From Tetracladium setigerum (Eukaryota > Ascomycota > Leotiomycetes > Helotiales), in NCBI GenBank assembly GCA_031472005.1, contig PZJY01000005.1:3100001-3164000 (forward strand): 64,000 nucleotides of DNA, written 5' to 3'. The notes under the pieces are model-generated. The model was not told where the DNA came from, did no database searches, and saw nothing but the letters and a program-made list of their open reading frames with translations. Position 1 is the first letter of the stretch; each line of letters starts with the position of its first letter. A program made the translations under genes and the position numbers. Positions 1 to 10,210 of this stretch are shown here, in pieces.

Positions 1-1
1 T

Positions 2-457
2 GTTGCTTGTATTCTCACGCTTCCCCAATATCAAAGAAAAGGATACGGCAGACTCTTGATCCAATTCTCATACGAGCTATCTAAAAAGGAGAACAAACTC
101 GGCTCGCCCGAGAAGCCACTTTCCGATCTTGGTCTCCTATCATATCGCCAGTACTGGACGGAAAATCTGATCGAATTACTACTAGAGTACAATGATAAGG
201 ATGAAAAGCTGAGCATCGAAAATATCACGCAAGCTCTAGCCATGACGGCGCAGGATGTCGAGAGCACGCTCCAGGCTTTGAAGATGCAGGTGTATCATAA
301 AGGCGAACACAAGATTGTGATTCCGACCCATCTGATCAAGAAGCATGAGCTGTTGAAGGAGAAGTTCAAGACGAAACCGAAGAGAGTCATTGATCCGGAG
401 AGGTTACAGTGGAAACCGCCCGTGTTCACGGCAAGTTCTCGTACTTGGGGATGGTGA
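2..457 (+). CDS. ESA1: MYST-family histone acetyltransferase, C-terminal part (ESA1-like)
   Basis: This is the 3' end of a gene entering from the left edge; the reading frame is open from base 2 to the TGA ending at 457. The visible 151 residues begin in the acetyl-CoA-binding motif of MYST acetyltransferases ([14 protein letters not shown], the Q/R-x-x-G-x-G/A signature) and continue with [10 protein letters not shown] and [18 protein letters not shown], typical of Esa1/Tip60. The extreme C-terminus ([15 protein letters not shown]) also matches fungal Esa1 better than Sas2 or Sas3. The family acetylates histone H4/H2A as the catalytic subunit of NuA4 in the nucleus. The chromodomain and the catalytic zinc-finger half lie outside the window. 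No intron is seen in this portion. Confidence 0.93.
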   Translation, partial: VACILTLPQYQRKGYGRLLIQFSYELSKKENKLGSPEKPLSDLGLLSYRQYWTENLIELLLEYNDKDEKLSIENITQALAMTAQDVESTLQALKMQVYHKGEHKIVIPTHLIKKHELLKEKFKTKPKRVIDPERLQWKPPVFTASSRTWGW

Positions 458-908
458 GGTAGATAAAATGGAAAAGACTGGGGGCTTGGAGTTGCATCTG
501 GGGTGGCGTTTGGGAATAAAGGTGGTTTTTTAGCGAAAGTCCTTTGGCGAAGGGGGAGTTTTCTGGGTTTCCTTACAAGAAAAGAGAAATACAGGATTTT
601 ATTTTTTTCCAAGGCCAGTCGAGGACCGAGACAGACAGCAAGCATCCTTCCGTGTTGTATTCCCGCACCTCGACTTACCTATCTATCATCACACTTGCTA
701 GGTATGTCTGCTTCTTATGCTTCCAAACCACGATATACGGAGTATAGCCAGCCTCTCGCACAGAGACCTGCAGTGACATCTACCACCGCTTCCTCAGATG
801 ACGACCTTAATTCGCTCGTCTACCTACCCATCTGATCACGATGTGATCCTAGATTTGCATTTCCGCCTGGTGTCTTAAAAACATATCATACACCGCAGAA
901 GAGGATCT

Positions 909-950
<42 letters not shown>

Positions 951-1836
951 GCCAATAGAACTTCGTATCGAAACTGAGATGGCTGGATATTGGATCTCAA
1001 GATGCTGAGATGGGTCATGTGGAAGGGGTGTGTGGGAAGAGTGAGAAGGCTTGAGCAAGATTATTAGGTTTTCCAGATGGTTGGTCGGCTCGTGACGTTC
1101 GTTCGTTCTCAAAGAAGGAAAGAAAGAGAGGGACTTGATTGGTTTCCGGATACGTGGGACAGGTACAACAGTCTCATCTCTCTTTCATGCCTTTTCTTCA
1201 GCGACAAGTTGCGCGAGCGCTCAACGTCCCGCCCGCAACCAATCCGAGACACTGACATAAATTTAGTAGACCTTTTGTTAATTTCATCCCCAAGTGACAT
1301 CAAATAACAGTAAGTGACAGCAAGTGGTGTGTTCTCCTACTCGACAAAGTGTTTGTTGACTTTTGTTCTCGCTTAATCAAAGGCTTTCTCGGTCAAGCTA
1401 ATAATAAACAGCAATGCAGGAGGCTCTCCGAACAACAACCTCCACCCATCACTTCATTAAAATAACAACCCAACCATTCCCCAAAACCACAACACCAGTC
1501 ATTCTTTTCCTTCCCTTTCAAGTAGCATCCATGGCCAGGGCAATAGCAATACGTGTAGCTAAAACAGACAAAAAAGTTACGTGTCAATTGCGTGCCCTGT
1601 ACCCTGCAGTGTCACCATTATACGGTTCTCTTTGTACTGCAGACAACGGGTTCCTTATCTCGTGTATCCATACACCTTTCTCCGTCTCTGTCTCTCTATC
1701 TCTATCTCTCGCTTTTGCGAGCTCTTTCTCTCTCTCCGTGCTATGTCTGTACCGTTTCATTCCTCGAGCTGGCACTCTTTTCCTCCTGATCCTACCATTC
1801 CACAATCCGCCACAGAAGCGCAGCGAGCCGCACGCA
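458..1836. other. intergenic region without a supported gene
   Basis: This is the 3' flank of the ESA1-like gene followed by the 5' flank of the MFS transporter. It contains a pure AG microsatellite and a pyrimidine-rich stretch of TCTCTATC-type units near 1,680-1,737, a common leader or promoter feature of filamentous fungi. Open frames here are low-complexity and show no domain. Confidence 0.6.
911..946. repeat. (AG)n microsatellite
   Basis: An uninterrupted AG dinucleotide run of 18 units. Confidence 0.97.
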
Positions 1837-4031
1837 ATGTCTCAATCCTCCTCCTTCTTCCATTCTCAAGCACAAAGTTCTCAAAGTCCCCTTCAAAACT
1901 CAAGTCCAAGTCCAAGTTCAAACACAACTTCACATTCAAACTCCCACCTCCACACCCTCACCATATCCGAACCCGTCACCACCCCTCACCCTCACCCTCA
2001 CTCTTACTTTCACCCCCACAACCACAACAATCACCTCCCCATCCCCCAAAAAATGCTCACCTCACTCAAAACCCACATCCACTATCTCCGCCCCCACACG
2101 CAAACCGCCCTTCTCCCGGCCCTACTAATCTACACGCTCGGAGCCTTCGGCTCCGTCTGCATGGCTTCAACAACCGTCTATCTCATCGAGCAAGCCGTGT
2201 GTCGCGAGCATTTCTCGGGTGTCAACGCGGCGATGATTGGGCCGGGCGGGCTGATGGATGAGGAGAAGTGTAAGATTGCTGAGGTGCAGGCTAGGGTGGC
2301 GAGTGTGAATGGGGTTTTAAAGGCGGCGTTGTTTATGCCTGGTCAGTATTGCTCTTTTATATTAATGCGGGAGGGACTTTATTCTTGGAGGGAGGGAGGG
2401 AATTGAGAAGGTGGGATGGAGGGAGAGAGGGAGGGATGGAATGTGTGTGCTTGCTGGTGTTGCAAGTGATTGGGAAGTTGAGTATTGTAGAATGAGAGTA
2501 TACGCACTAATGATCCTTTGTGCTGCGTAGCGCTCTTCTTAACAGGACCGTACGGGAGGATTGCGGAGGTATTAGGAAAGCGGACAATTTTGTTCCTGAA
2601 TATGTGTAGTTCCACTTTCGGGCAGTTATATTTTACAGGTGTTTGTGAGTATTTCATTTCCCCTTGCGCTGAGCGACCTCGTCTGGATAGATAGGGGAAG
2701 TGGTTGGGAAGAATTATAAGCTTATTAATTGATCGTAGGCTACTTCCAACTTCCGATTACGTTGCTTTACGTTACGCCGTTCTTTGACATCGTTGGGGGG
2801 GTGGTGTTATCTTTTCTTCGTTTACATATGGATATATTGCCGAGAGTGTTGACCCGAAAGATCTGTAAGCGAATAACATCTCTTTATTTTCTTTTTCTTT
2901 TTGGGCTAATACCAGACATTGAATAGGAGTGGAATCCTTTACAAGATGAGCGCAATACAACTCATGGTTGCATTCGGAGGAATGTCACTAAGCTCATGGC
3001 TTCTTCGAGGTCATGTTTGGGTCCTTTGCATTATCGGTATTATATGTTTCAGCTTCACAATCCCCAGCACCCTCCTCTTTCCTCGCACCACAAAACCCAT
3101 CAGTCCAATCAACCATTACATACCACCACCATTTGCCGACGACACCGCCGAAGCTGCAACAGCAGCCTTCCAAGCCTCCGCCCACTGTGCAGAAATCGCC
3201 GCACCAAGAGTCTCTGCTGAACAACACGATGTCTCGGAAACTACCTCTCTTCTCTCAAACTCCTCCTCATCCTCTACCGCAATAGTTGAGACCACTTTTC
3301 TTTCCCCCGCCTTGGGAGAGAAAGAGAAGGAGTCAGCGATAAGCACCATTTTCCACGCTCTCACGACACAATATGTTCACTCCCTCTCCATCTTCCATGA
3401 CATCTACAATTCCTCCTCGCTCTCCCACATCACTCTCTTCACTTACTTCCTGCTGGTGATGGGCATGGAAATAAGAGTCATCTTCATCCAATGGGCATCC
3501 GTAACATTCGGCTGGATCATCGCCGACGTCAACGCACTAGGTTCCTACGAGAAGATGGTCTCGGGCTGCATCCTCCTCACGCTCCCCTACCTCTCCCACA
3601 GATTTCTCTACTCTTACCTTGGAAGTAAGAGTAGTCGCGTAGATCTTTTCATCGCGAAGGTGTCGATAGTCGTGCACGCTATTGGGCTTCTTGGAATGGG
3701 CTTTGCGCCAAATAAGATCGCATACATAGCAAGCGTGACGATTTGGACGTCGGGAATCGGGTGGAATGATAGCTTGAGAAGCTTTGTGACGGCTATCCTG
3801 GGCGGGAGGGAGGATATGGATAAGTTGTATTTGGGAATCGGGCTGGTGGAGACGTGTGCCGGGATGGTGGGGACGGTAGCGTGGAGTGCAGCTTATGCGA
3901 AGGTGGTGGGGAGCGAGTTGGCGGTAAGAAGGAGTTTGTTTGTTGTGGGGAGCTTGATTATTTGTGCGAGTTTGACGTGTACCTTTGTTATGGGACGGTT
4001 TGGGAGGAGAAAGAGACGGAGCGCTGTGTAG
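1837..4031 (+). CDS. MFS transporter, four exons, frame broken at a poly-G run
   Basis: Proposed exons are 1837-2341, 2531-2644, 2739-2864 and 2927-4031. The introns have consensus ends and the phases join. The product is a multi-pass membrane protein: a Ser/His-rich cytoplasmic N-terminus, a first membrane segment (LLPALLIYTLGAFGSVCMAS), then the loop motif TGPYGRIAEVLGKR typical of the MFS segment 2-3 loop, and further hydrophobic segments to the end. In exon 3 the frame that arrives (FDIVGG) differs from the frame that leaves (YGYIAESVDPKDL), and only the second joins exon 4. One extra G in the seven-G run at 2795-2801 would restore continuity. No in-frame stop is otherwise needed. The start at 1837 is the first ATG of the serine-rich leader; 2053 is an alternative. 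The substrate cannot be predicted. Confidence 0.75.
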
Positions 4032-4205
4032 CGAATCGTTGTTGCTGTTGTTGATGCTGGGAACGGACTTGTTATTGGGGAAAGGAGTTGATGGCAATTT
4101 GGCGTCGTGATGCTTTAATAATTGATGGCTTATGGTCGATGCTTAGATGATATATGACTTGATGAATGAAGACATGTCTTTTACCGTTGTGTGGTACTTC
4201 GTCGA

Positions 4206-5602
4206 TTACTGTGTTACAAAACGCACCCGATCAGTCAACCCCCCTTCCGTACACTCCATTACACTCTTCGTAAACTCCTTGTCGAAAACAGCAACACCAA
4301 GCTCCTGGCTAGTATACCACGAAGCTCTATCCATGTTTCCACTACCCAACACTACAACCTCTCCATCAATTACAGTGAGTTTTAAGTGGCTTTTGACCGG
4401 CTCTTGCTCTCCCTTCTCGTAAGATCTCGGATGATAATAGCCGATTTTCAATCTACCAAGCTCAGTTGTCTGAATCTCACGATCATATTCACGTGTTTGA
4501 GTTTGCTTCTTGAGAAGCTTGTCATATCGCTGCCTCAACTTCCAGACTTCAAACTCGGTGATAGTGAAGGCTGTAACCAGCTGTTCGATGATCATGAGCC
4601 AGGAACTGGTTATGATGGTAATAGATACTCCACGACGGAGGGCCGAGAGCAGTGCTCGAATCAACGGCCGACAGGTCAAATTAGGCGTCTGTAGGTAAAT
4701 ACTCACAGTGGCAGAATTGATTGCTTCCAGAAGGAAGGTATTGAGTGGCGTTGGTGGGGAGTGGATCTTGAAAATGGTGAGAATTTGGGATTGATGTGAT
4801 GTGGCGAAGGGAGAAGGAGTGTTTGTATCTGATTGGCATCTTCAAAGTTGCGACAGGCGATGAGATCTCTATTGGAGCTTGGAGTAAGGTGTAGGGTCGT
4901 TTTTGAATTGAAATCTGTTTGCCAGGAATCTTGCAATGGGGGAGCAGAGCGCGCCCAGAAGTTGTTCCAGAATTGGAACAGTTGCTTGCACACTCCACCT
5001 TGCATTTCTATACAGCCCTCAAACCAGCTCTCCCAGCTGACGTTGCAACTTGGCATGTAAGCCCTGTTGCGGTCTACCAGAATGAACTTGGGATGCATCA
5101 CACTAAATGGCCTGACGAAAATGCTCTTCACAACCAAGTCCAGTCCTTTCAGGTCGTTAGGGCTTGGCAAACCAAGTTTATTTATCCATGATGAAGGCGG
5201 GTAGATTTTGCCTTTCAAATTGGAAGTCTGGAAGAGTTTCTGCATTATCGACCTGGAGGAGAAACATATCCGAACTGATATCTGGCGATTCTGTGAAACT
5301 GCTTTGGCTGACAGGCTTCGAAGCATGTCTGAGATGGCCGCTCGGGAGGATGAATCTGCCCAGAAACATGTCACGATGATGAGCTCATGTTCCGTTTCAA
5401 GGCATGTTGGAAGGATTGAAGAGAGGATTTGATGTCCGTTCCCCAGCGAGTACTTGATAGGCGTTGATTTCGAGATAAGGCTTTGAGGGTTGGAAACGAA
5501 GTAATTCGGATCATCTTGGAGGTTTCTTGAGGCATGGCCATTAACACTTCGAAGCCAATTCGTGATGAAGGGGAGTGAAGGATCGAGAGGACCAGAAGCC
5601 AT
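4206..5602 (-). CDS. phospholipase-D-superfamily protein (two HKD motifs), frame broken once
   Basis: This appears to be an intronless gene read from ATG 5602. Two HxKxxxxD catalytic motifs are visible. The first is HPKFILVD, followed by SCNVSWESW. The second is HLKLTVID, followed by GSGNMDRASW. Both halves of the bilobal PLD active site are therefore present. Members hydrolyse or transfer phosphodiester bonds of phospholipids or nucleic acids; the closest fungal relatives are uncharacterised PLD/nuclease-like proteins. The first reading frame continues through LPSPHHINPKFSPFS and then runs out of frame. The continuation (TPLNTFLLEAINSATVSIYLQ) lies in another frame with no usable intron between. 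One extra base in the four-base run at 4756-4759 repairs it, giving about 465 residues. It is tail-to-tail with the MFS gene (174 bases apart). Confidence 0.72.
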
Positions 5603-6149
5603 GTCGTTTATCGATGTAGACCCACCTCGTTTCACGGCCCCAATTAATAATGATTTTAAGGTATTTGAGGTATTGATAAGGATGAACCAAGAGGGTTTGT
5701 TAGTTGGTAGATGGCAATGAGCGAGGGAGGAGCGAGGGAGGGAGTTGGATATGCTAAGCCCTTGGCATGCTTATCTAATTAGTATGGGCTAAAGGACCGT
5801 TCCAGCTTGGCGAAGCTGAACTATATGCTATCACCAGCCATCCATCCCCCATTCCTCTGGTCTGCGATGATAGCCGCATCCGCCGGCCTTGTACACGGAT
5901 CGAGAATACGGTAGGTAAGAAAGACAGATAGGTAAAGTGGCTAATGAACAATCATCAAAGAACATCTCCTTCGGATTCCCTACGGCCATGACTCAAACAG
6001 GTCTTCGGCCGTGTGATCAGTTATCTATCTGCATGCATATGCTGTAGTATCATTAATTGTCCTTATAGATCCTTCGAATAATAAGCGTTATATTCTCTCC
6101 GAAATCGCTTCGGTCCTCTCATCCATTTCATGCTTTAACTTACAAGTTA
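5603..6149. promoter_or_regulatory. divergent intergenic region between PLD-like gene and kynurenine aminotransferase
   Basis: This stretch of about 550 bases serves the 5' flanks of two divergently transcribed genes. It contains a G/A-rich repeat on the + strand near 5,717-5,745 and AT-rich patches. I see no coding potential and no clear named operator. Confidence 0.5.
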
Positions 6150-6224
6150 ATGACAATCACAGAAAACAGAATATCAGAAGCACAGAATCACAGAATCTCA
6201 CAGAACCACATCTATTCAGCCATC

Positions 6225-7511
6225 ATGGGAAGCATAGGACAACCCCCCTTCAGACCTCAACCTGCAAAGCGCATTGCCAGCCAGAAACAGGATGTTTGGT
6301 CCTTAGTCAACGAAGCTGCAGCGACATCTCCAATTCAACCCATTGTAAACATGGGTCAAGGCTTCTTTGGCTACAACCCCCCAGACTTCATCATCGAAGC
6401 TGCTCAGGATGCCTTGACACGTGTCGAATGCAATCAATACGCTCCGACGAAAGGCAGACCTAGCTTGAAGAAAGCAGTTGCCGAAGAGTACTCCAAAACT
6501 CTAGCACGGACGATCGACCCCGAGACTGAAGTCGCCATCACGACGGGCGCGAATGAAGGAATGTTGTGCGCATTTATGGCTTTCATAGAGTCAGGAGACG
6601 AAGTCATTGTCTTTGAACCATTCTTCGATCAATACATCAGCAACATCGAAATGGCAGGCGGAATCGTGCGATATGTTCCTCTGAGACCTCCTCCTAGCGG
6701 TTCCGCCAAAACTACCTCCTCTAGCGACTGGCTCATTGATCTCGATGCTTTGACGGCAACAATCTCATCCAAAACGAAAATGATTGTCATCAACACACCA
6801 CACAACCCCATTGGAAAGATCTTTTCCAGGACCGAGCTCACATTTATCGCCGACCTCGCAGTACGGAATAACATCATCCTTCTCAGCGACGAGGTCTACG
6901 ACAGTCTCTACTACATTCCCATGACCCACACGGCAACCCTATCCCCCAGCATCTTTGACTTGACCTTGACTGTGTGTTCGGCCGGCAAAACATTCTATGC
7001 CACGGGCTGGCGCGTCGGCTTTCTCGTCGGTCCAGCCCATCTTATCAAGTATGTCAGTGCAGCACATACTCGAATCTGCTACACAAGCCCCGCGCCGCTT
7101 CAAGAAGCTTGTGCAGTCGGATTTTCACGAGCGCGTGAGCTGGGCTTCTGGGAGACATCTCGGAAGAGCATGCTGTCAAAGATCAATCGATTTACAGATG
7201 TCTGCGATGAGCTGGGCCTCCCGTATTCGAAGCCTGATGGCGGCTACTTTGTCATGGTGAATTTCTCAAAGATCAAACTTCCCGAAGCTTATGACTACCC
7301 TGAGCAAGTCAGAGGGCGACCCAGGGATTTCAAACTGTGCTACTTTTTAATTATGGAACTGGGACTTGCGACAATACCTCCAACGGAGTTCTACACATCT
7401 ACTAATCAAAGCATGGCCGAAGATTGGTTGAGATTTGCCATTTGCAAGGAAGATGATGTGTTGGAGCAGGCAAAAGAGAGACTGAGGGGTTTGAAGAAGT
7501 GGATGGTATGA
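6225..7511 (+). CDS. BNA3: kynurenine aminotransferase (class I/II PLP aminotransferase)
   Basis: The gene is a single intronless frame. Class I aminotransferase hallmarks appear in order: NMGQGFFGYNPPDF near the N-terminus, NQYAPTKGRPSLKKA, a substrate-loop GANEGM, NTPHNPIG (PLP-binding Asn), SDEVYDSLYY (Asp/Tyr contacts), the Schiff-base lysine in CSAGKTFYATGWRVGF, and the carboxylate-binding arginine in LRFAICKEDD. This is the pattern of kynurenine/glutamine transaminase K proteins, which convert kynurenine to kynurenate with 2-oxo acids. I prefer the ATG at 6225 (428 residues), because the 25 codons from the upstream in-frame ATG at 6150 are made of a CACAGAAT-like repeat and look like leader sequence. 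The longer form could instead carry a targeting peptide. Confidence 0.88.
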   Translation: MGSIGQPPFRPQPAKRIASQKQDVWSLVNEAAATSPIQPIVNMGQGFFGYNPPDFIIEAAQDALTRVECNQYAPTKGRPSLKKAVAEEYSKTLARTIDPETEVAITTGANEGMLCAFMAFIESGDEVIVFEPFFDQYISNIEMAGGIVRYVPLRPPPSGSAKTTSSSDWLIDLDALTATISSKTKMIVINTPHNPIGKIFSRTELTFIADLAVRNNIILLSDEVYDSLYYIPMTHTATLSPSIFDLTLTVCSAGKTFYATGWRVGFLVGPAHLIKYVSAAHTRICYTSPAPLQEACAVGFSRARELGFWETSRKSMLSKINRFTDVCDELGLPYSKPDGGYFVMVNFSKIKLPEAYDYPEQVRGRPRDFKLCYFLIMELGLATIPPTEFYTSTNQSMAEDWLRFAICKEDDVLEQAKERLRGLKKWMV

Positions 7512-7861
7512 GCTTGTGATAAGTTTCGCGGGTCAATCAATCAATCAATCAATTTCCGTCAAAGGATGCGACTCAGTTCACTCTCATTTTCCCAAATTTT
7601 CGTTGTGATTTTATTCTTTTGTGTCTTTTCTTGTCAATTTCCTCCGTCTTCATTAATCTAATCTACCGCCCAAATGACAGTATGAGGGCGTCGAAATCGT
7701 GAGGTTGAAAGCTTCAGACTTCCCTTGAAGGCATACCTCTAGCACCACAAATCAAGAGTCAGTCGTATCAAGATGAAGATCATGAGAAATTTGCTATCAC
7801 ACGAATCAAGAGAATGCAAATTTCAAAGGCAACGGATTTTCCATAATCTCTAAGTTGTAAA
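7512..7861. other. convergent 3' intergenic region
   Basis: The 3' ends of two genes face each other across about 350 bases. There is a short CAAT repeat just after 7530 and T-rich stretches suited to 3' end formation. No gene is seen. Confidence 0.5.
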
Positions 7862-9039
7862 CTACTCGTCCTTGTGGAAGTTCTCAAACTTGTACCGATC
7901 TTCCCTATCCCAATACTTATTAAACCCAACCCCCTCACACACCTCCGCATAACTCAAAATCGTCGGAGCGCCCTTAGGATCCGTCATACTCCTCTTCAAA
8001 TCCTCCAAAGCATCCCGAATACTCTTAATCTTCGCCGCCACCAAAGTCCACGGAAACGCAACGCCACAGAAGCCCAAAGCCGCCAGATCAGTAGCACACA
8101 AATTCTCAGTTTTGCCACCTTCAATGATATTTGCAAACATGGGGATGTTGACTGATGCAACTGCTTTGGCCATAGCTTCACGATCTGGGAGTGCTTCGAT
8201 GAAGACGGCGTCAACGCCCATTTTTTCAAACTGTTGCACACGTGCGATTGCTTCGTCCCAGCCGAGGATGAGAGAGTCGGTGCGTGCGAGGATGAAGATG
8301 TCGAGACCTTCGTTGCGGGCGTCGACTGCTGCTTGGATTCTTGCGAAGGCCTCGCCGCGACTGACGACGGATTTGCCTTTGGTGTGACCGCATCCTATTT
8401 GGGGGTATTAGCGATTTTGCTTGGTTGATTGGGAATTTAAAGTGGGCTTTAAAGTATTGTGATGTGAGACTCACTCTTTGGCCATGTTTGATCCTCAATC
8501 ATAATTCCAGCTGCACCAGCAAGAGCTATTCATTAAGGTGTCAGCATCACGTTTATCAGAAGTGAACTTAACGAAGTAGGTAAGTAGGTAGATTGAGATT
8601 TACCATAGCCTTCCACAGTTCTCTTCACATTCATCGGACTTCCATAACCAGTATCACCATCCGCCATGACAGGAATCGAAACCTGACGCACCACTCTCTG
8701 AATGGTATTGCACATCTCTTCAAAAGCAATGTATCCCGTATCTGGCAAACCAAAAGCACTAGAAACACAGTAGCCACCGAGAAAGATATGCGGATAACCA
8801 GCTTCCTCACAGAGACGCGAGCTCAAGCCGTCGTAGGAACAGCAGTGTGCAACAATCTTGCTGGGATCATTCTTTGCTTCTAGGAACATAGTACGTAGCC
8901 GAGCGGCCTGGAGCGAGGGGATTTTGCCGCGGACATTGGGGAGTTGGACGTTGAGGTCGACAAGTTGACCTGGTTCTCCTGTTGTTTGAAGGAGGGGATG
9001 GTCAAATTTGAATGGGTATGGGACGGTAGTTCCTGACAT
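7862..9039 (-). CDS. isocitrate lyase / PEP-mutase superfamily enzyme, three exons
   Basis: Exons on the minus strand are 9039-8604, 8525-8475 and 8394-7862, with consensus splice sites, and join to 339 residues. The ICL/PEPM fold is shown by an early SYDGLSSRLCEEAGYPHIFLGG strand-loop, the metal-binding VMADGDTGYGSP motif, IEDQTWPKRCGH (the K-R-C-G-H active-site signature), FILARTDS, and the IEALPD and ANIIEGGKT strands. The family cleaves or rearranges C-C or C-P bonds of small oxo- or hydroxy-acids (oxaloacetate, 2,3-dimethylmalate, methylisocitrate). The exact substrate is not readable. It lacks the long insert of glyoxylate-cycle isocitrate lyase, so it is not that enzyme. It is divergent from the neighbouring Dal5-like permease. 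Confidence 0.87.
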
Positions 9040-10210
9040 GTTGATATGATGCTGCTATTGCTGACGATGAGTATGAACGATATGTGTTTCTTGTTTTGAA
9101 TTTATACCAAATGAAACATGTCCAAGCCATTCATTTTATGCTTATGCACGGCATTGCAACAGAGGGTAAGAATAAGAATAATTGGTAACTTGTTTCGCTT
9201 TTCCGACTATCAATCAGCTTGTTCGTTATTCCGCAGCCGTCGCTTAATCTGCCGTGGGTAAGATGCACGGGGACACGGGGAATACTTTCCTTCCGTACCT
9301 AAATGGGCAATTAACATGACTCGCCAACAATTCATAGTCAAAATCCTACAGAAGGTATCACCGAATTCGTTACAAGCATAATTTCGCTCCACTCTTGGCA
9401 TTGTAAACAAACCATGTGATTGGCGTATGTATAATCCGTGGGTTTTTATTCGCTTATAGCTCGGGTAAACAGGGGGCAGCATCCTAAGCGAGAAGCTGGG
9501 CCTTCTCTTACAGTAGCCGGTTCTGCTTGTACATTATTCAAGATGGATAAGTCCTCTTGCGCAGGGGAATCTCAAGATAAGATGGGACTTCCGCTCTCGA
9601 TCCCACGATTTCCATCCTACCTTATCTATCCGCCTCCCCTTCTGCGGTACCGGCTTCATGATTAGTGATTAGATGCCTACATAGGTAATAAGGGGTTGAA
9701 TAGGAAACCCATCCGGATCGTATCCGATTTTTAACGGCTAGTGAGTTACCGTGCTATACTACTGCTGTATCTATCCTTACCCCAGATAGCTACCCTATCT
9801 TGAGTATGCTACCCCATCCTTCCTGACTCTTGTCTGGGGGTACCTGTGCTTGAGCTGTACCTTAAGGGTGGATGGATGGTGGATCTTCCTGCCTCGACTG
9901 CTGTACTTAGTGTACCTTCGGTTATCTTGTCCTACAAATTAAAATTTTAGAAGACACGAAGGGAAAGTTAATCTGATAGTGCAATGGCGGATGAGAATCC
10001 TATCTCTCATACCCACCTTATCTCCTCTCCGAGATTGAGCATGTAAGCCTTTATCACTTGGTGTTGAACAATTCAATACTACTTGTTGCACCTAGGTAGA
10101 TACTTCTAGTGTGCTCTACCAGGAAGTGAGGTATATCTACAAGCATGCATCCAGAATCTTAAGCCGACTCGAGCAATCCATTACCTCCATCCATTATCAA
10201 ATTCCTCAAC
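9040..10210. other. divergent intergenic region of about 1.17 kb
   Basis: This is the shared upstream region of the ICL/PEPM enzyme (minus) and the permease (plus). There is no convincing coding frame. Its right half carries a dense cluster of GATA-type sites, listed separately. Confidence 0.6.
9575..10023. promoter_or_regulatory. cluster of GATA-factor (HGATAR) sites upstream of the Dal5-like permease
   Basis: Read on both strands, HGATAR cores occur at 9575-9580, 9622-9627, 9784-9789, 9795-9800, 9922-9927, 9974-9979, 10000-10005 and 10018-10023. Random sequence of this length would give roughly one or two. In fungi such clusters bind nitrogen-control GATA factors (AreA/Nit2). Regulation of this permease is inferred. 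Confidence 0.5.
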
